A stretch of DNA of 64,000 nt from Spinacia oleracea (taxonomy: Eukaryota; Streptophyta; Magnoliopsida; Caryophyllales; Amaranthaceae): assembly GCF_020520425.1 (NCBI RefSeq), contig NC_079489.1:90438810-90502809 (forward strand), read 5' to 3'. The notes under the pieces are model-generated. The model made no database searches and was not told the DNA's origin. It was given only the letters and a program-made list of their open reading frames with translations. The position numbers and the translations under genes are program-made. Position 1 is the first letter of the stretch; each line of letters opens with the position of its first letter. This document shows positions 53,246 to 64,000 of the stretch, piece after piece.

Positions 53246-55826
53246 GAACAGAAACTGATAACAAGTACAAGGATTTAGGCCCACCAGAGTATGAATGTCC
53301 ATATTGCAGTGCACTAATGTGGTATGAAGAGAGGGTCAAAACAGCAAGCAAGAAAAACAGGACAGTCTTCAACATGTGTTGTCGAGAGGGTAAAGTAAAA
53401 CTGCCAAAACTTAAAGAACCACCAGAGCCTTTGGCGAAGCTGCTGGATTACATTGGGGGCAGAGCTGCCGCAATATTTAGACAGCTTATTCGCATGTACA
53501 ATGCATGTTTTGCATTTACTTCAATGGGGGCCAAGCTTGATGCTTCTGTAAACTCAACTCCCGGCCCATATGTTTTCAGAGTTAGTGGACAGAACCATCA
53601 CCTAATAGGATCACTTCTCCCAGTTGATGACAATCAGCCAGCATTTGCTCAGCTATATGTATATGACAGTGCTAATGAAATTAGCATGAGAGAAAGAGCT
53701 ATCTGCAAGCATGAAAAGAGCCCGGAATTGGATTCAGACTTAGTTTCCGAATTGAAAACAATGCTTGACAAAGTTAACCCCCTAGCCCGAACCTTTCGTA
53801 AGGCACAAGAGAGAATACAACAGTCAACGAAAACCACATGGTCCATCAGGCTGCTAGGTACAAGAGACAAAAAAAACAAGGCATATAACGCACCAACATC
53901 ATCAGAGGTAGCCGCCCTCATAGTAGGAGATATTGGCCACAACACTTATGGAAGAGATGTAATAATTGAACACAAATCGGAGGGATTACAAAGAATCAGT
54001 GAGCTTCACCCAAGCTTCATGGCTCTACAGTACCCATTGCTTTTCCCATATGGTGAAGATAGCTACCATCTTGGGATAGTTTACAGCAACGAAAAAGGGT
54101 CAGGAAGAGCCAAAAGGGAATGTGTCACGATGAGGGAGTATTACGCATATAGGTTGCAGACAAGAAAAACTGAAGCACAAACTCTAATCCGAGGAGGGCG
54201 ATTACTACAGCAATTTATAGTCGACTGCTACTGTGCAATTGAAGAAGAAAGGTTGTCTTTTATTCGTCACAACCAACCACAACTTAGGTGTGAAATTTAC
54301 AACAACCTAAGAGATGCAATGGTAAATGGAGACACAACCGGGGCTGCAGTTGGAAAAAGAATAGTTCTGCCAGCATCATTCACAGGAGGTCCAAGATACA
54401 TGTACCAAAACTATCAAGACGCTATGGCAATTTGTAGATGGTACGGAAGCCCGCATCTGTTCATAACATTCACTGCAAACCCAAAATGGCCAGAAGTAGA
54501 ATCTATGTTAAGTAATATAGAAGGACAAAAGCCGGAAGATCGCCCCGATATCATGGCAAGAGTGTTTAAGCTCAAGCTAAAACAATTGATGAAGGTTCTT
54601 AAAGAAGACCATTACTTCGGAGTTGACGTGGCAGGTAAAAACAACTATCACTTTTGGCAGTTAGACAAATTAACAACTATCACTTTTGGCAGTTAGATAT
54701 ATTAATTCAAAGTTAAAGTAGTTAAAAATAATTAACATCTATAACCTTTTATGCAATGCAGATGTTGCCACCGTGGAGTTCCAAAAGAGAGGTTTACCTC
54801 ATGCACATATACTTCTATGGCTAGAAGGAAAAGGATTACAGCTCACGCCGGAATACATTGACAGTATCATACATGCAGAAATTCCAGACAAAGAAAGTAA
54901 TCCTGGATTGTACGCTGCTGTATCACGCTATATGGTTCATGGACCATGCGGTAGTGCCAATCCAAAATGCCCATGCATGATCGATAAGAAGTGCAGCAAG
55001 AATTTTCCAAAGAATTTCAATCAAGAGACAACTATTGATAGCAACGGTCATCCAAAATACAGAAGAAGGGAAGACGGAAGGTACCAACACATGTATTTTC
55101 ATGGCAATTCTGTTTATTCAACCAATTAATTCAAGCATTGTTATATTCTTAATATAAATAATAAATAATTACTTTTGCACCAGGATCATTAAAAAAGGCG
55201 ATCATCTTATGGACAATAGGTCAATAGTACCATACAATCCAGGCCTACTTATGATGTTTGACGCTCATATCAATGTGGAATGGTGCAACACAGCACGGGC
55301 AATCAAATACCTTTTTAAGTACATTTGCAAGGGACCAGATAGGACAACCATGATCATAACTGATGACCAAGCTGATGAAATAAAATCGTACCTTGATTGT
55401 AGATACATCTCAGCATGTGAGGCCGCATGGAGAATTTTTGAGTTTGAAATTCAGGAAAGAAGTCCTGCAGTCATACGCCTGCCTGTACACCTGGAAGGAG
55501 AACAAGCAGTTGTGATAAGAGACAGCGACAATTTAAGCATGGTAGTTAACAAATCAGATGTAAATGAAACAATGCTCACAGAATGGATGAAAACAAATGC
55601 AATTGACGAGAATGCAAGGACCTTAACATATGCAGAATTTCCTACAAAATATGTGTGGACAGACATTGAACAGGTAGATGAACTAGGGAATAAAAAGAAG
55701 AAAAAGTCATGGGCAGCCCGAGAACAACGCAAGGCCATAGGGAGAATCGCATATGTTCACCCTACATCAGGGGAGAGGTACTACCTTCGCCTGCTTCTCA
55801 ACATTGTCAGGGGCTCTTTAAGCTTT
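53246..55826 (+). pseudogene. Helitron Rep part: zinc region, Helitron N-domain, HUH nuclease
   Basis: Exons 53246-54634 and 54762-55080, and the first part of the exon starting at 55184. A zinc-like CPYC and MCC pair opens it (DLGPPEYECPYCSALMWYEE). The Helitron-like N domain follows (MREYYAYRLQTR, GRLLQQFIVDCY, FTGGPRYMYQNYQDAM, LFITFTANPKWPE). The rolling-circle nuclease has its metal-binding HAH in FQKRGLPHAHILLWLEG (54800-54808) and the two tyrosines in KYLFKYICKG (near 55308 and 55320). These residues cut and rejoin DNA at the Helitron ends. All are intact. An in-frame TAG at 55827-55829 ends the chain before the helicase. Confidence 0.88.
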
Positions 55827-55829
55827 TAG

Positions 55830-57904
55830 CAAATTAGGACTGTTGTTGGACATTTGCACCCTATGTACAAGGAAGCATGCTATGTTTTAGGCCTACTAAA
55901 CAACGACAAAGAGTGGCGCGACGCACTACAAGAAGCAAGTCAGTGGGCGATGCCATACCAACTAAGGGAACTTTTTGTCACACTACTTTTATTCTGCGAA
56001 GTAACTGATGTAAAGACACTATGGGAATGCAGCTTCAAGGACCTCTCAGAAGACATAGAGCGGAAGAAAAGGAGATTATTTAAACATCCAGAGCTCATAC
56101 TTTCAGAAGATCAGATAAGGACATACACGCTATTGGAAATAGATAGGATCCTGGTGAAATTTGGAAAGTCCTTAGCAGATTTCAAAGAGATGCCACAACC
56201 TGATTTGACGGGAGTGGAGTCCATGGATAACAGGCTTATAGCAGAAGAAAGGCTCTATGACATCAAACAACTACAAGAAGATTGGTCAACAAGAATCAGA
56301 AGCTTGAACAAAGAGCAATTAGATGTTTATGATAGAGTAGTACAAGCTGTTGAAAAGGATACTGGGGAGATCTTTTTCCTGTATGGTCACGGAGGAACCG
56401 GGAAGACATTTTTGTACTGCACCATCTCAGCAAGGCTCAGGGCAGATCGGAAGATAGTTTTAAATGTTGCGTCATCGGGTAAGAGAAGGCAATAATTTAA
56501 TATTCATCATTAATTTCCTGAAGTTAAACCTAAGAAAAAGGATAAACACAACTAACACAATATATTTCCACATCTTGGAATGTCATGTCAGGTATTGCTG
56601 CACTGCTTTTGCCCGGAGGAAGGACAGCTCACAGCCGGTTTGAAATACCGATAGACCTACTAGAGAATTCAACATGTAACATCAAGCGCAAAACACAGTT
56701 AGCAGAACTCCTCCAACATACATCATTGATTATATGGGACGAAGCACCCATGGACCACAGATTCACATTTGAAGCCCTTGATCGCACTATGAGAGATATA
56801 GTAGGATATAAGAAACCAGAGGCAGGAACTAAGTTATTTGGAGGAAAGGTTGTATTACTCGGAGGGGACTTTCGCCAAGTACTACCAATAGTGCCAAAAG
56901 GAGGCAGGCAAGATATCGTCCAAGCGTCTATAAACAGGTCCCACATATGGAATTCTTGCAACGTGTTTGTTCTTAAACAGAGTATGAGGGTACAAGAAGG
57001 GGAGGCCGAGACAGAGAACTACAAAAAGAATAAGAGGTTCAATGAGTGGCTACTAGAAATGGGTGATGGAAGGCTTGAAGTACGATCGGAGGACCATGAA
57101 GCTGAAGGCACGTGGATTGAAATACCGGATGAGTATATAGGTGACGTAGATATATCTGATCTACACGGGATTGTGGATACCATTTACCCAAATTTTGAGC
57201 AGAAAAGATGTCAAGAGCAATATTTAAGGGAGAGGGCAATACTCACTCCTTTAAATGATACCGCAGACACCATAAACGAGTACATGATGGGTCTCTTACC
57301 CATGGAAGAAAAGACATACAAGAGCTGTGATGAAGTATGCTTATCTTCGACTGATGGCGAGCAACAGTTCACTGCATATCCCACTGAATATCTAAACAGT
57401 TTAAAGTTATCAGGCTTACCACACCACGAGCTGAAGCTGAAAGTAGGAATGCCGGTCATGCTTCTCAGGAATATCAACCCACCACAGGGGCTGTGTAACG
57501 GAACTCGCCTAATTATAACCCACCTCGGAAAGTTTGTAATCGAAGGAAGGATCATAACAGGATCGAAACAAGGTAACAAATATCTAATACCCAGAATTGT
57601 CATGACATCGACGGACACCAAAATACCATTCATCTTGAAAAGAAGACAGTACCCTTTAAAGCCTTGCTATGCCATGACTATAAACAAAAGCCAAGGTCAG
57701 TCTCTCTCACATGTAGGAGTTTACCTGCCAAAACCCGTTTTCAGCCATGGACAACTCTATGTGGCGGCATCAAGAACAACTTCCCCGGAGGGCCTTAAGT
57801 TCTTCATTGATGATTCCTTCCAAAAGTACAAAAGGCACACAAAGAACATCGTCTACAAGGAAGTATTTACAAACTTGCCAAGCATGTTTAAGGAAAACAA
57901 TTGA
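55830..57904 (+). pseudogene. Helitron PIF1-type helicase part
   Basis: It follows the TAG in the same frame (QIRTVVGHLHPMYKEACYVL) through 56478, then an exon 56592-57904. The junction reads [20 protein letters not shown]. Walker A is GHGGTGKT (56385-56408). Further motifs are IIWDEAPM (Walker B), [11 protein letters not shown], the late [20 protein letters not shown] and GQLYVAASR. This is a 5'-3' PIF1-like helicase that would unwind DNA during rolling-circle transfer. Only the upstream TAG and the LINE spoil the gene; this half has no break. An AATAAA lies near 57992. Confidence 0.88.
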
Positions 57905-58751
57905 TGGATTCTTTTACTTGGATGTTATTAGATGTTTTACTCTCTTTTTAAACAAGTAGTAAAAAGTAGTTGCTTAAAAACTCTGTAGTTATTAATAATA
58001 AATTATGATTGAGATCAGTTACCAACGACCTACATTAAATCGAAAGAAAATAGCAAAACATATTTCATCAAAAAAACACTCAGACAAACAAACAAATCAA
58101 CAAAGACAAACAAAGAACTAATCTAAGGATTTAATATAGAATCTGTGAAAGAAAGAAATCTCATCTAATATTGAGCCCAAACAAAATTTATTATCTTCTA
58201 CACTAACCAGTAAATCTAACTCAGAAATCTCAATGTAATACATAGAAATTGGATGAAATTGCAAAAATTAGTGCAGCAATAGTGATAATTCCAAGAAATT
58301 GCTTATCAAAATGAAAATGAAGATAATTGATACGAAAAAGAAAGAGAGATTACCCGGAATATTGAGTAGAGGACGAAGAAGATAGTTGGGATTGATATGC
58401 AGGCGGATCCATGGCGTCGCCGACGATCTTGTGGTTGTTTTCCGATCTGATGAATACAAGTTCCAAATTCTTTTAATTTACCCAAAGTAAGCTAATTCTA
58501 ATGAATGAGGGTGTCGGTGACAAAATTAGGGAGGAAGAATTAAATTGGATGTGATGACCCGTCATCATCACGTTTTTTCCCCTTTTGGACATAGGAAATT
58601 ACCACTAATTATTACATTAATTGAGTATTTGGGTCTTGGGGTATTAGATGGCCATCATGTTATGACAAGTTCCACTTTACCACTTATTACTACATTAATA
58701 GTTGGAAAGCAAAATAAAAAGGCCAGGTCAATGGGTCAAAGAAAATAATTA
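57905..58751 (+). other. Helitron 3' part with an exon-like fragment
   Basis: Non-coding on the plus strand. On the minus strand ATG at 58412 opens MDPPAYQSQLSSSSSTQYSG and ends at a GTAATC donor (exon 58354-58412), with a plausible GC-richer 5' leader above it. This looks like the first exon of a captured gene. Nothing further downstream could be assigned. Confidence 0.4.
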
Positions 58752-59108
58752 CTCCCTCCATCTTTTTTTTGTTTTTTACGTTTGGTGTTTTTCACGCGTT
58801 TTAACGAATAATTAATTTGCATTGAAATCCCTTAAATTTTTTTATTTAAACAAGATAAATTACGTTTTTATTTATAATGTTTTCACTTTTATCAAAATTT
58901 TGATATTGGGAAATGAGAAAAATTTAATGTCTCAATTGAAAAGTGTGAGAGATTAAATGACCCAATGAATTTGATTGGTTAAATAATGATTGGACACAAA
59001 TTTTGATAGAATACTAAGTTATTTATGTGATAATATAAAAGGAAATGTAAAGAACATTTTGAAATATCCAAAAAGGAAAACGTGAAAAACAAAAAGAGAC
59101 GGAGGGAG
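58752..59108. repeat. Stowaway-like MITE in the Helitron
   Basis: A 357-bp element with ends CTCCCTCCATCTTTTTTTTG and, reversed, CTCCCTCCGTCTCTTTTTG, inner TTTTTACGTTTGG/AAAACGTGAAAAA, and TA on both sides (58750-58751, 59109-59110). It inserted after the Helitron arrived or travelled with it. Confidence 0.8.
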
Positions 59109-59719
59109 TAGTAATTTTAATACATTTATTATAGATATACTCAAAATTATTGCAAAAAATATTAATTGATGAAATACAATAATATTAGAAAAATATAATA
59201 ATAGAAAATCACAAATCAGTTATGCCGATAACTAAGAACAAAACACAAATAGTTTGCTTATAATGCAACATGCATGCGGAGCAATGGTGGGAGAGTAATT
59301 TATAATCTTTTTTGAAGGGAATTTAATTCCATCAACTAATGGATTATGATTCCACAACTTATATCGTATATAGTGGTAAATGATACAATCTCTAAAAATG
59401 CACTAAATAGAATATGAGGCGAAAAAATAAGGACAGTGTGAGTCTATACTTATACAAATTATATGTAATTATTGTGTTGAGATCACATGCATGACTAACT
59501 TGAGTTTTACCATTATCGAACTAATCATTTTATAACTCGATTTTTCTATCAGCGACTTATGCATAAACATTTTAAATATTGAGATACTATTTTAACTTTC
59601 TATATGTACTTTTTATTAAAAACCCATGCATACTATTTTAACTTTCTATTACATCTACAGTTATCTATCTGTATACGATGATATAATAAGATAATTAAAT
59701 ATGTATTTTTCTTTACAAA

Positions 59720-59748
59720 CCCGTGCATCGCACGGGCTTCAATACTAG
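59720..59748 (+). other. Helitron 3' terminus (hairpin and CTAG)
   Basis: CCCGTGCATCGCACGGG forms a hairpin with 7-base arms. The element ends 12 bases later in CTAG, followed by host T. This structure is the termination signal for Helitron strand transfer. Confidence 0.85.
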
Positions 59749-60177
59749 TTTTTACTTATTAATAGTATCTTAATAAATAAATCTCCATAAATTAAATCTC
59801 TGAGAAATTGAACTCCGTTTAAACTAATACGAAGTACATACTACTCCGTAATATAATTGTGATAATACATACAAGAAGTCTTTCACGATGAAACATCATC
59901 ATTACTTGATTAGGTAGGACATCATTAGTTTCGGGCCATTAACGGTCCGACATCAAACAGTCTTTCACATCGAATCATCAGCGTCATTAACGATCCACCT
60001 ATAAACAATTGAGCAGTAATGCATCACTTGAACCAAATCAATTTACGACCTATATATCATATATCTATATTATATATCTAATATTACATATCACTAAAGA
60101 ACTCTATCCAATTTCCCCTTGAACCATGGTTAAACAATAATACCGTGTCAATTTCCAAAGCTAAGCCAAAGCAGCAC
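59749..60177. other. Spacer between Helitron end and DUF1218 exon
   Basis: 429 bp without a gene. It should contain the 3' untranslated region of the DUF1218 gene on the minus strand. Confidence 0.5.
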
Positions 60178-60481
60178 TTAGGGCTTGCTGACATCACCAG
60201 TCTGATGATGAGGCTGGTGTGTCCTATCTGAAGCTGCCATACCAATACCTTCATTTTGATGCCTCTGCCAACCACCAGTGTCAGCCTTGGAGTGGATCCA
60301 GTAATAGACTACTGACCCAATCATTGACATCAATGTCAGTGCAGCTGCAGCAGCAAAAACCCCCTTGCGCAGTGTGGCGCATGATAAATGTTCTCCACCA
60401 AAGATTCCTCGGTACTTTGTGTGATATGCATTTCTTATTGAACCTGCTACCAAGCATGTTTCTGCCGCCAGGAAGGTCACC
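60178..60481 (-). CDS. DUF1218 membrane protein, last exon
   Basis: A minus-strand exon from an AG acceptor (GCAATGCAG before GGTGACC) to TAA at 60178. It encodes VTFLAAETCLVAGSIRNAYH, then TKYRGIF, LSCATLRKGVFAAAAALTLM, SMIGSVVYYWIHSKA and a hydrophilic tail with GGWQRHQNEGIGM. This is the C-terminal half of plant DUF1218 proteins: parts of two membrane spans with the RNAYHTKY and SC-RKGVFAA signatures between them. Some family members affect secondary cell walls, but the role of this one is unknown. The upstream exons were not found in the remaining 3.5 kb. They lie beyond the window, or the exon is an orphan. Confidence 0.75.
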
Positions 60482-62955
60482 CTGCATTGCAGTTCGGAGA
60501 TACTTGAGAGGCATCTCGGAATTAACGGAAATAAACCTACTATACAAATAAAAAGATGCAGGCCTTGACAATCTGCATTGTCAATAATAGGGTGTAATTT
60601 TAAAGATAAGATCATTTCTTTCTACAGAAGGCACACAAATGCGAGGTTTTTTGAGACTATAACAGGTATATTCCTTAAATCCTATACTAAGGGCTAAATG
60701 ATAATTTCAGGTAATAAATTGAGTTTAGCCCACCAAAAATAATTATTTACCTTTGACTTGTGAGTAACAAACTATGTTGTTTGGTACCAAATAAAAATAC
60801 AACAACGTTGACTTGTGAGCACCAAACTATGTTCTTAGAACCAAATGACAAAATGCAATCACCCTGCTTTTACCAAACTATGTTGTTTGGCACCAAATAA
60901 AAATGCAACAATTGTAGAAAACACAGCAAAATATTATTTTAATGTTAGTTAGGTTTTAAGGACTATACCTGCTACAGTCTAAGACTTCCTCCACAAATGC
61001 ATGAAAATATCAATGATATTCCTATTTTTAATTTAATTTAATTTTGTTTATAGAGTATTCAAATTTTTAAGTTTTATTATAAGGGCAGTGATGTAGACAG
61101 GATTCCACCCACATCTTAGGTAGCACCTCCGAAGACTGAACTAACTACGTACTAGGACTACTACCAACTTACACATCCTGATATACACATTTCAATGCTG
61201 CCCTTGAAGAATATGAAGGGCTGCCTACAAATCCATAAACAAAGAACTAAATCCCAGCAGCAAGTATGAAGGAGGCCCAGTAATTGAAACCCAAAAAGAG
61301 TGCAGCAAGTCAGAGGCCAGCGCCAGTTGAAGAAAGCAGAGAAAATCCAAACAGAAGAGGAACAGATACATGCATGAATCAAGGAAACACTCGCCACAAC
61401 GCCGGTCATGGAGGAGTAACCTCCATCAAACAATAAATAACCGTAATAATTATCATCAAAAAGGACAATCAATCAACATTACAAATTACTTTAGTTCTAG
61501 CATTTTCTTCCTAATTATTAGCACTTAGCATAGCTCTAGGCTTAGAAGTCTAGAAGTAGCATAACCAAGTTTTAATTGCACCTTTATGTATTGAAGTGTT
61601 ACCACATCAGTGCCAGTGTGTTTTCCAAGCATAGAACAATGGAAGTAATCCCTCGTGATTATATGGTTGTTCCGTTTGAATTGTACTTATTGATGAAATA
61701 CTTTTACCACCGATTGTTATGGCAAATGATTCTTCCAAGGAAAATTGGAAATCAACTTTGAGAAATGATTATTTCCTTGAAAGAAGTGAAATTCTTTCTT
61801 GGAATAATCACCTTCCGATTGTTGTTAAACTAAAGTGTTCTCATTTCACGCTTTCTTTAACTGCTGGTTCATTTAGTAATTTATCATAAATTACGCGTAC
61901 ATAAGTGAGGAAGGCCTACCATATATTAAGGGCATCCCCCTAAGGCACCTTGATCGCCCTACAAGATAAGGTGCTAGGTGCTTGTTTGCTATTATCATCT
62001 ACTCATCCACAATGAAATTCGTATTTTAACACAGAATCCAGCTCAAGTGCTCAAGCCCCTAACATTTGGAGCACAATCCAAACAAGGAGTATGACGTAGT
62101 CCAAGTTTCTGTTTGAAAACAAAATCTGAGGATCAGACTGCCCCTATCCAGCCAATGCATCCTAACCTAACCAGCCCACCCAAAAAGGAAGGAGACTGTA
62201 AATAAATGCTGCTAGAAAAACCAGTAGCGTTCTAACCAGCATTCATATACTATGAAATAGTTAATGTAAAACATGGTGTAGACCAGCTTTCTTAATCACA
62301 CTACCATCAAAGAGTTATTGGGCAACATAATCTGCTTCTGAGGGCTACACCTGCTTCAGATGTATCATCCATGAACGCTACTATGTGATGTTCAAATGAC
62401 TGAGTCCTCAATCCAAATAGTTTCAGCTCAGATATATGAAATTATGTGCGAACAATTATGTATCGGAGATTATCTAACATCTGAACAGAGTAATTCAAAG
62501 ATATTGAAAAATTCATTTATTCTACGGTTTATCATCAATTGCCTTAAGAGTATTCAATTTAAATGTCACCAATCTATTCAGAAAACAAATCTCTCAACAC
62601 TTCATTCACACAATTATACAAACCAAGCATGCCATAATAGACTCATAGGATGCAAATTTAGAGAACCGGATGATTGTAGGGTGCGCACTTTTGAAAGTCC
62701 TTTGCAAGCAACCTTTCTAATTTCTGCAACGATATGGCTCCGTAAATATAACTAGTGGTCTGGTCCAGTTCACCCACGAGCCATTCCATTAATCAGGGGT
62801 CAGGATTGAACCTCATGCCAAGCAAGCCAGCACCGACCTGGCCTGGTTCAGCATTTTTATCATGCTGGACTCGGGAACAGTCAACTATACTGGATTTTAA
62901 TACTTTGATGCCAAATTTGTGTCTTTTTTCACATTGTCATCTTAATTTCAGATTT
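60482..62955. other. Gene-free interval right of the DUF1218 exon
   Basis: Probably intron of the DUF1218 gene if that gene continues to the right. A short imperfect repeat (about 60765-60910) reuses CCAAACTATGTTGTTTGG and ACCAAATAAAAATGCAACAA. A minus-strand open stretch at 61472-61161 (Cys/Trp/Leu-rich) has no recognisable motif and no splice context, so no gene is called. Confidence 0.5.
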
Positions 62956-62972
62956 TCCATGACGGAGACTTG

Positions 62973-63091
62973 TAACAACAACAACAACAACACAACAACA
63001 ACAAAAACAACAACAACAACAACAACAACAACCAAGCCTTAGTCCCAAAATGACTGGGGTCGCCTAACATGAGCCGTCATAAGGAACCGTC
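62973..63091 (-). mobile_element. 119-bp retroposon tail with 17-bp target duplication
   Basis: On the minus strand it reads GGCGACCCCAGTCATTTTGG, GACTAAGGCTTGG and a (TTG)n tail. It is bounded by perfect copies of TCCATGACGGAGACTTG (62956-62972 and 63092-63108). The long duplication and the 3' simple-repeat tail mark insertion by target-primed reverse transcription. From memory, the AAGGCTT-(TTG)n end is typical of RTE-type LINEs and SINEs using them; only the last part of the element is present. Confidence 0.8.
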
Positions 63092-63409
63092 TCCATGACG
63101 GAGACTTGCCAGGATTAAAAATAAAAGGCTTCAGATATATCCATCATGGACAATCTAAAATTACGACAAAAAGCTACGTAAAATCCAGTTTCATTTCACG
63201 TAGCGTAGCAAATAAAATCTCAGGAATTCCAATCTTCAGAACCTACTTCATCTCGAATACACCCTAGATTGAAAGAGATAGAAAGAGGAGGTGGTAGGCC
63301 AGTAGCCATTTCCTATAGAGATCGAATCTAAAAGGTAGTTATGATTCATGGAGCAACTTTACAAGATTTCTGCAATTTTCAAATTTAAAAACAATATTTG
63401 CAAGATTTA

Positions 63410-63499
63410 CAATGTCCAAGTGTGAAACATATATCCAAGTATTTTCACTGACGCAAAAATAACGTAATACTTGGATATATGTTTCACACTTGGACATTG
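63410..63499. repeat. Perfect inverted repeat, 34-bp arms
   Basis: CAATGTCCAAGTGTGAAACA... (63410-63443) is the exact reverse complement of 63466-63499, with a 22-base loop between. The RNA or single strand would form a long perfect hairpin. No transposon ends or target duplication were seen beside it. Confidence 0.9.
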
Positions 63500-64000
63500 G
63501 AAAAATAACGCCAGAGAGATTATATCCAAAGGTAGTGAATAGTGCACCTAATAGTTCTGCCGCCAGGTTAACAGATATGAATGGTCAAGACACTTTAATA
63601 GTTGCATGTCTAAATATGATGATTCACCCGGAACACCCCTGAGTCCTTAAACTAGCAGTTTGCACAATCACAGCAGTTAAATTCTCTTTCATGAAATCTG
63701 AAGACAAATACATAACTCCAACATCAACTGCCTCCAAATTTATTTAAATTCAATCACATTTCCAACCCAAAACCCAAAAGTAATTCCAGATACCGACTTC
63801 ACGGCTATATGGTTAGTGCTAAAGTGGATTCAGACCAAGCAAAGGTATACTCAAGAAGGGAATGAGTAAAGGCATACAAAGTCTGATCAAGGAAAATATT
63901 TATATCCATCAAATGGTAACGCTTGATCAATATTTATATCCATTAATTTCAAAACTACGAGCATACAACAAGAAAACATTACACTGCCTCTTATCCATTA
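63500..64000. other. No feature seen
   Basis: AT-rich non-coding DNA; I see no gene, repeat family or regulatory element that can be supported. Confidence 0.5.

Larger units (their letters stand above)
42717..59748 (+). mobile_element. 17-kb Helitron with RPA and Rep/helicase genes
   Basis: The 5' end TCTAATATATATATATAAAG and the 3' end with a 17-base hairpin (59720-59736) and terminal CTAG (59745-59748) are Helitron termini. The element lies between A (42716) and T (59749) with no target duplication, as expected for Helitron insertion. It carries an RPA70-like gene and a spliced Rep/helicase gene in the same direction, the gene set of autonomous plant Helitrons. The second gene is broken by a LINE and by a stop codon, so the copy can hardly move on its own. 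A Stowaway-like MITE (58752-59108) inserted later. Confidence 0.85.

Noticed and set aside
60084-60275. Short minus-strand open frame below the DUF1218 stop
   Set aside because: Overlaps the DUF1218 exon in another frame; a shadow with no domain.
61161-61472. 103-codon Cys/Leu/Trp-rich minus-strand open frame as the missing DUF1218 exon
   Set aside because: Has hydrophobic stretches but none of the DUF1218 signatures, and no splice junction in the right phase.
62755-63042. 95-codon open frame ending in a Thr/Asn-rich tail
   Set aside because: The tail is the (AAC)n tract of the retroposon insertion, and the rest shows no protein features.

Overview
This is nuclear DNA of a flowering plant, not a microbial or organellar sequence. 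Evidence: spliced genes with GT-AG introns (a PIF-like bHLH factor, a plant-type reticulon, a DUF1218 exon), plant Ty3/gypsy (Tat-type) and Ty1/copia retrotransposons, a plant Helitron that carries an RPA gene, and Stowaway-like MITEs ending in CTCCCTCCGTCCC. The lineage cannot be fixed from the sequence alone. A eudicot is likely and Caryophyllales is only a guess.

Left third (1-30705): a nest of five LTR retrotransposons. Order of insertion, oldest first: gypsy E (minus strand; 5' LTR 30187-30705, gag and the start of the protease visible); copia A (plus strand) inside E's protease; then two separate hits on copia A. One is gypsy D (minus strand; 1-5568, runs off the left edge) in A's 3' non-coding region. 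The other is copia B (minus strand, 7468-27879, TSD TATGT) inside A's 3' LTR. Copia C (minus strand, 14769-25211, TSD TTTAA) sits inside B's leader. A, B and C belong to one LTR family. C is very young: its two 1383-bp LTRs read identical and its 1328-codon gag-pol frame is open. B and C share nearly the same pol and leader but have very different gag regions.

Middle (30706-42716): host DNA. A 1.2-kb fold-back MITE with a 9-bp target duplication comes first. Next is a five-exon PIF-type bHLH gene (33928-40757, plus) whose introns hold three Stowaway-like MITEs, a Mutator-like MITE, a Helitron end and a solo LTR. It converges on a complete five-exon reticulon-like gene (41129-42134, minus).

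Right (42717-59748): a 17-kb Helitron with recognisable 5' TC and 3' hairpin-CTAG ends, inserted between A and T. It carries a 13-exon RPA70-like gene that can be spliced to an open 491-codon frame, and a spliced Rep/helicase gene (HUH nuclease plus PIF1 helicase). The Rep/helicase gene is broken by a 5'-truncated L1-type LINE in its first exon and by one in-frame TAG. Exon-like pieces on its opposite strand may be captured gene fragments.

After the Helitron (59749-64000): the last exon of a DUF1218 membrane-protein gene (minus), a 119-bp retroposon tail between perfect 17-bp target duplications, and a perfect 34-bp-arm inverted repeat. Everything here was read by eye. Identity estimates between elements are impressions, not computed values.
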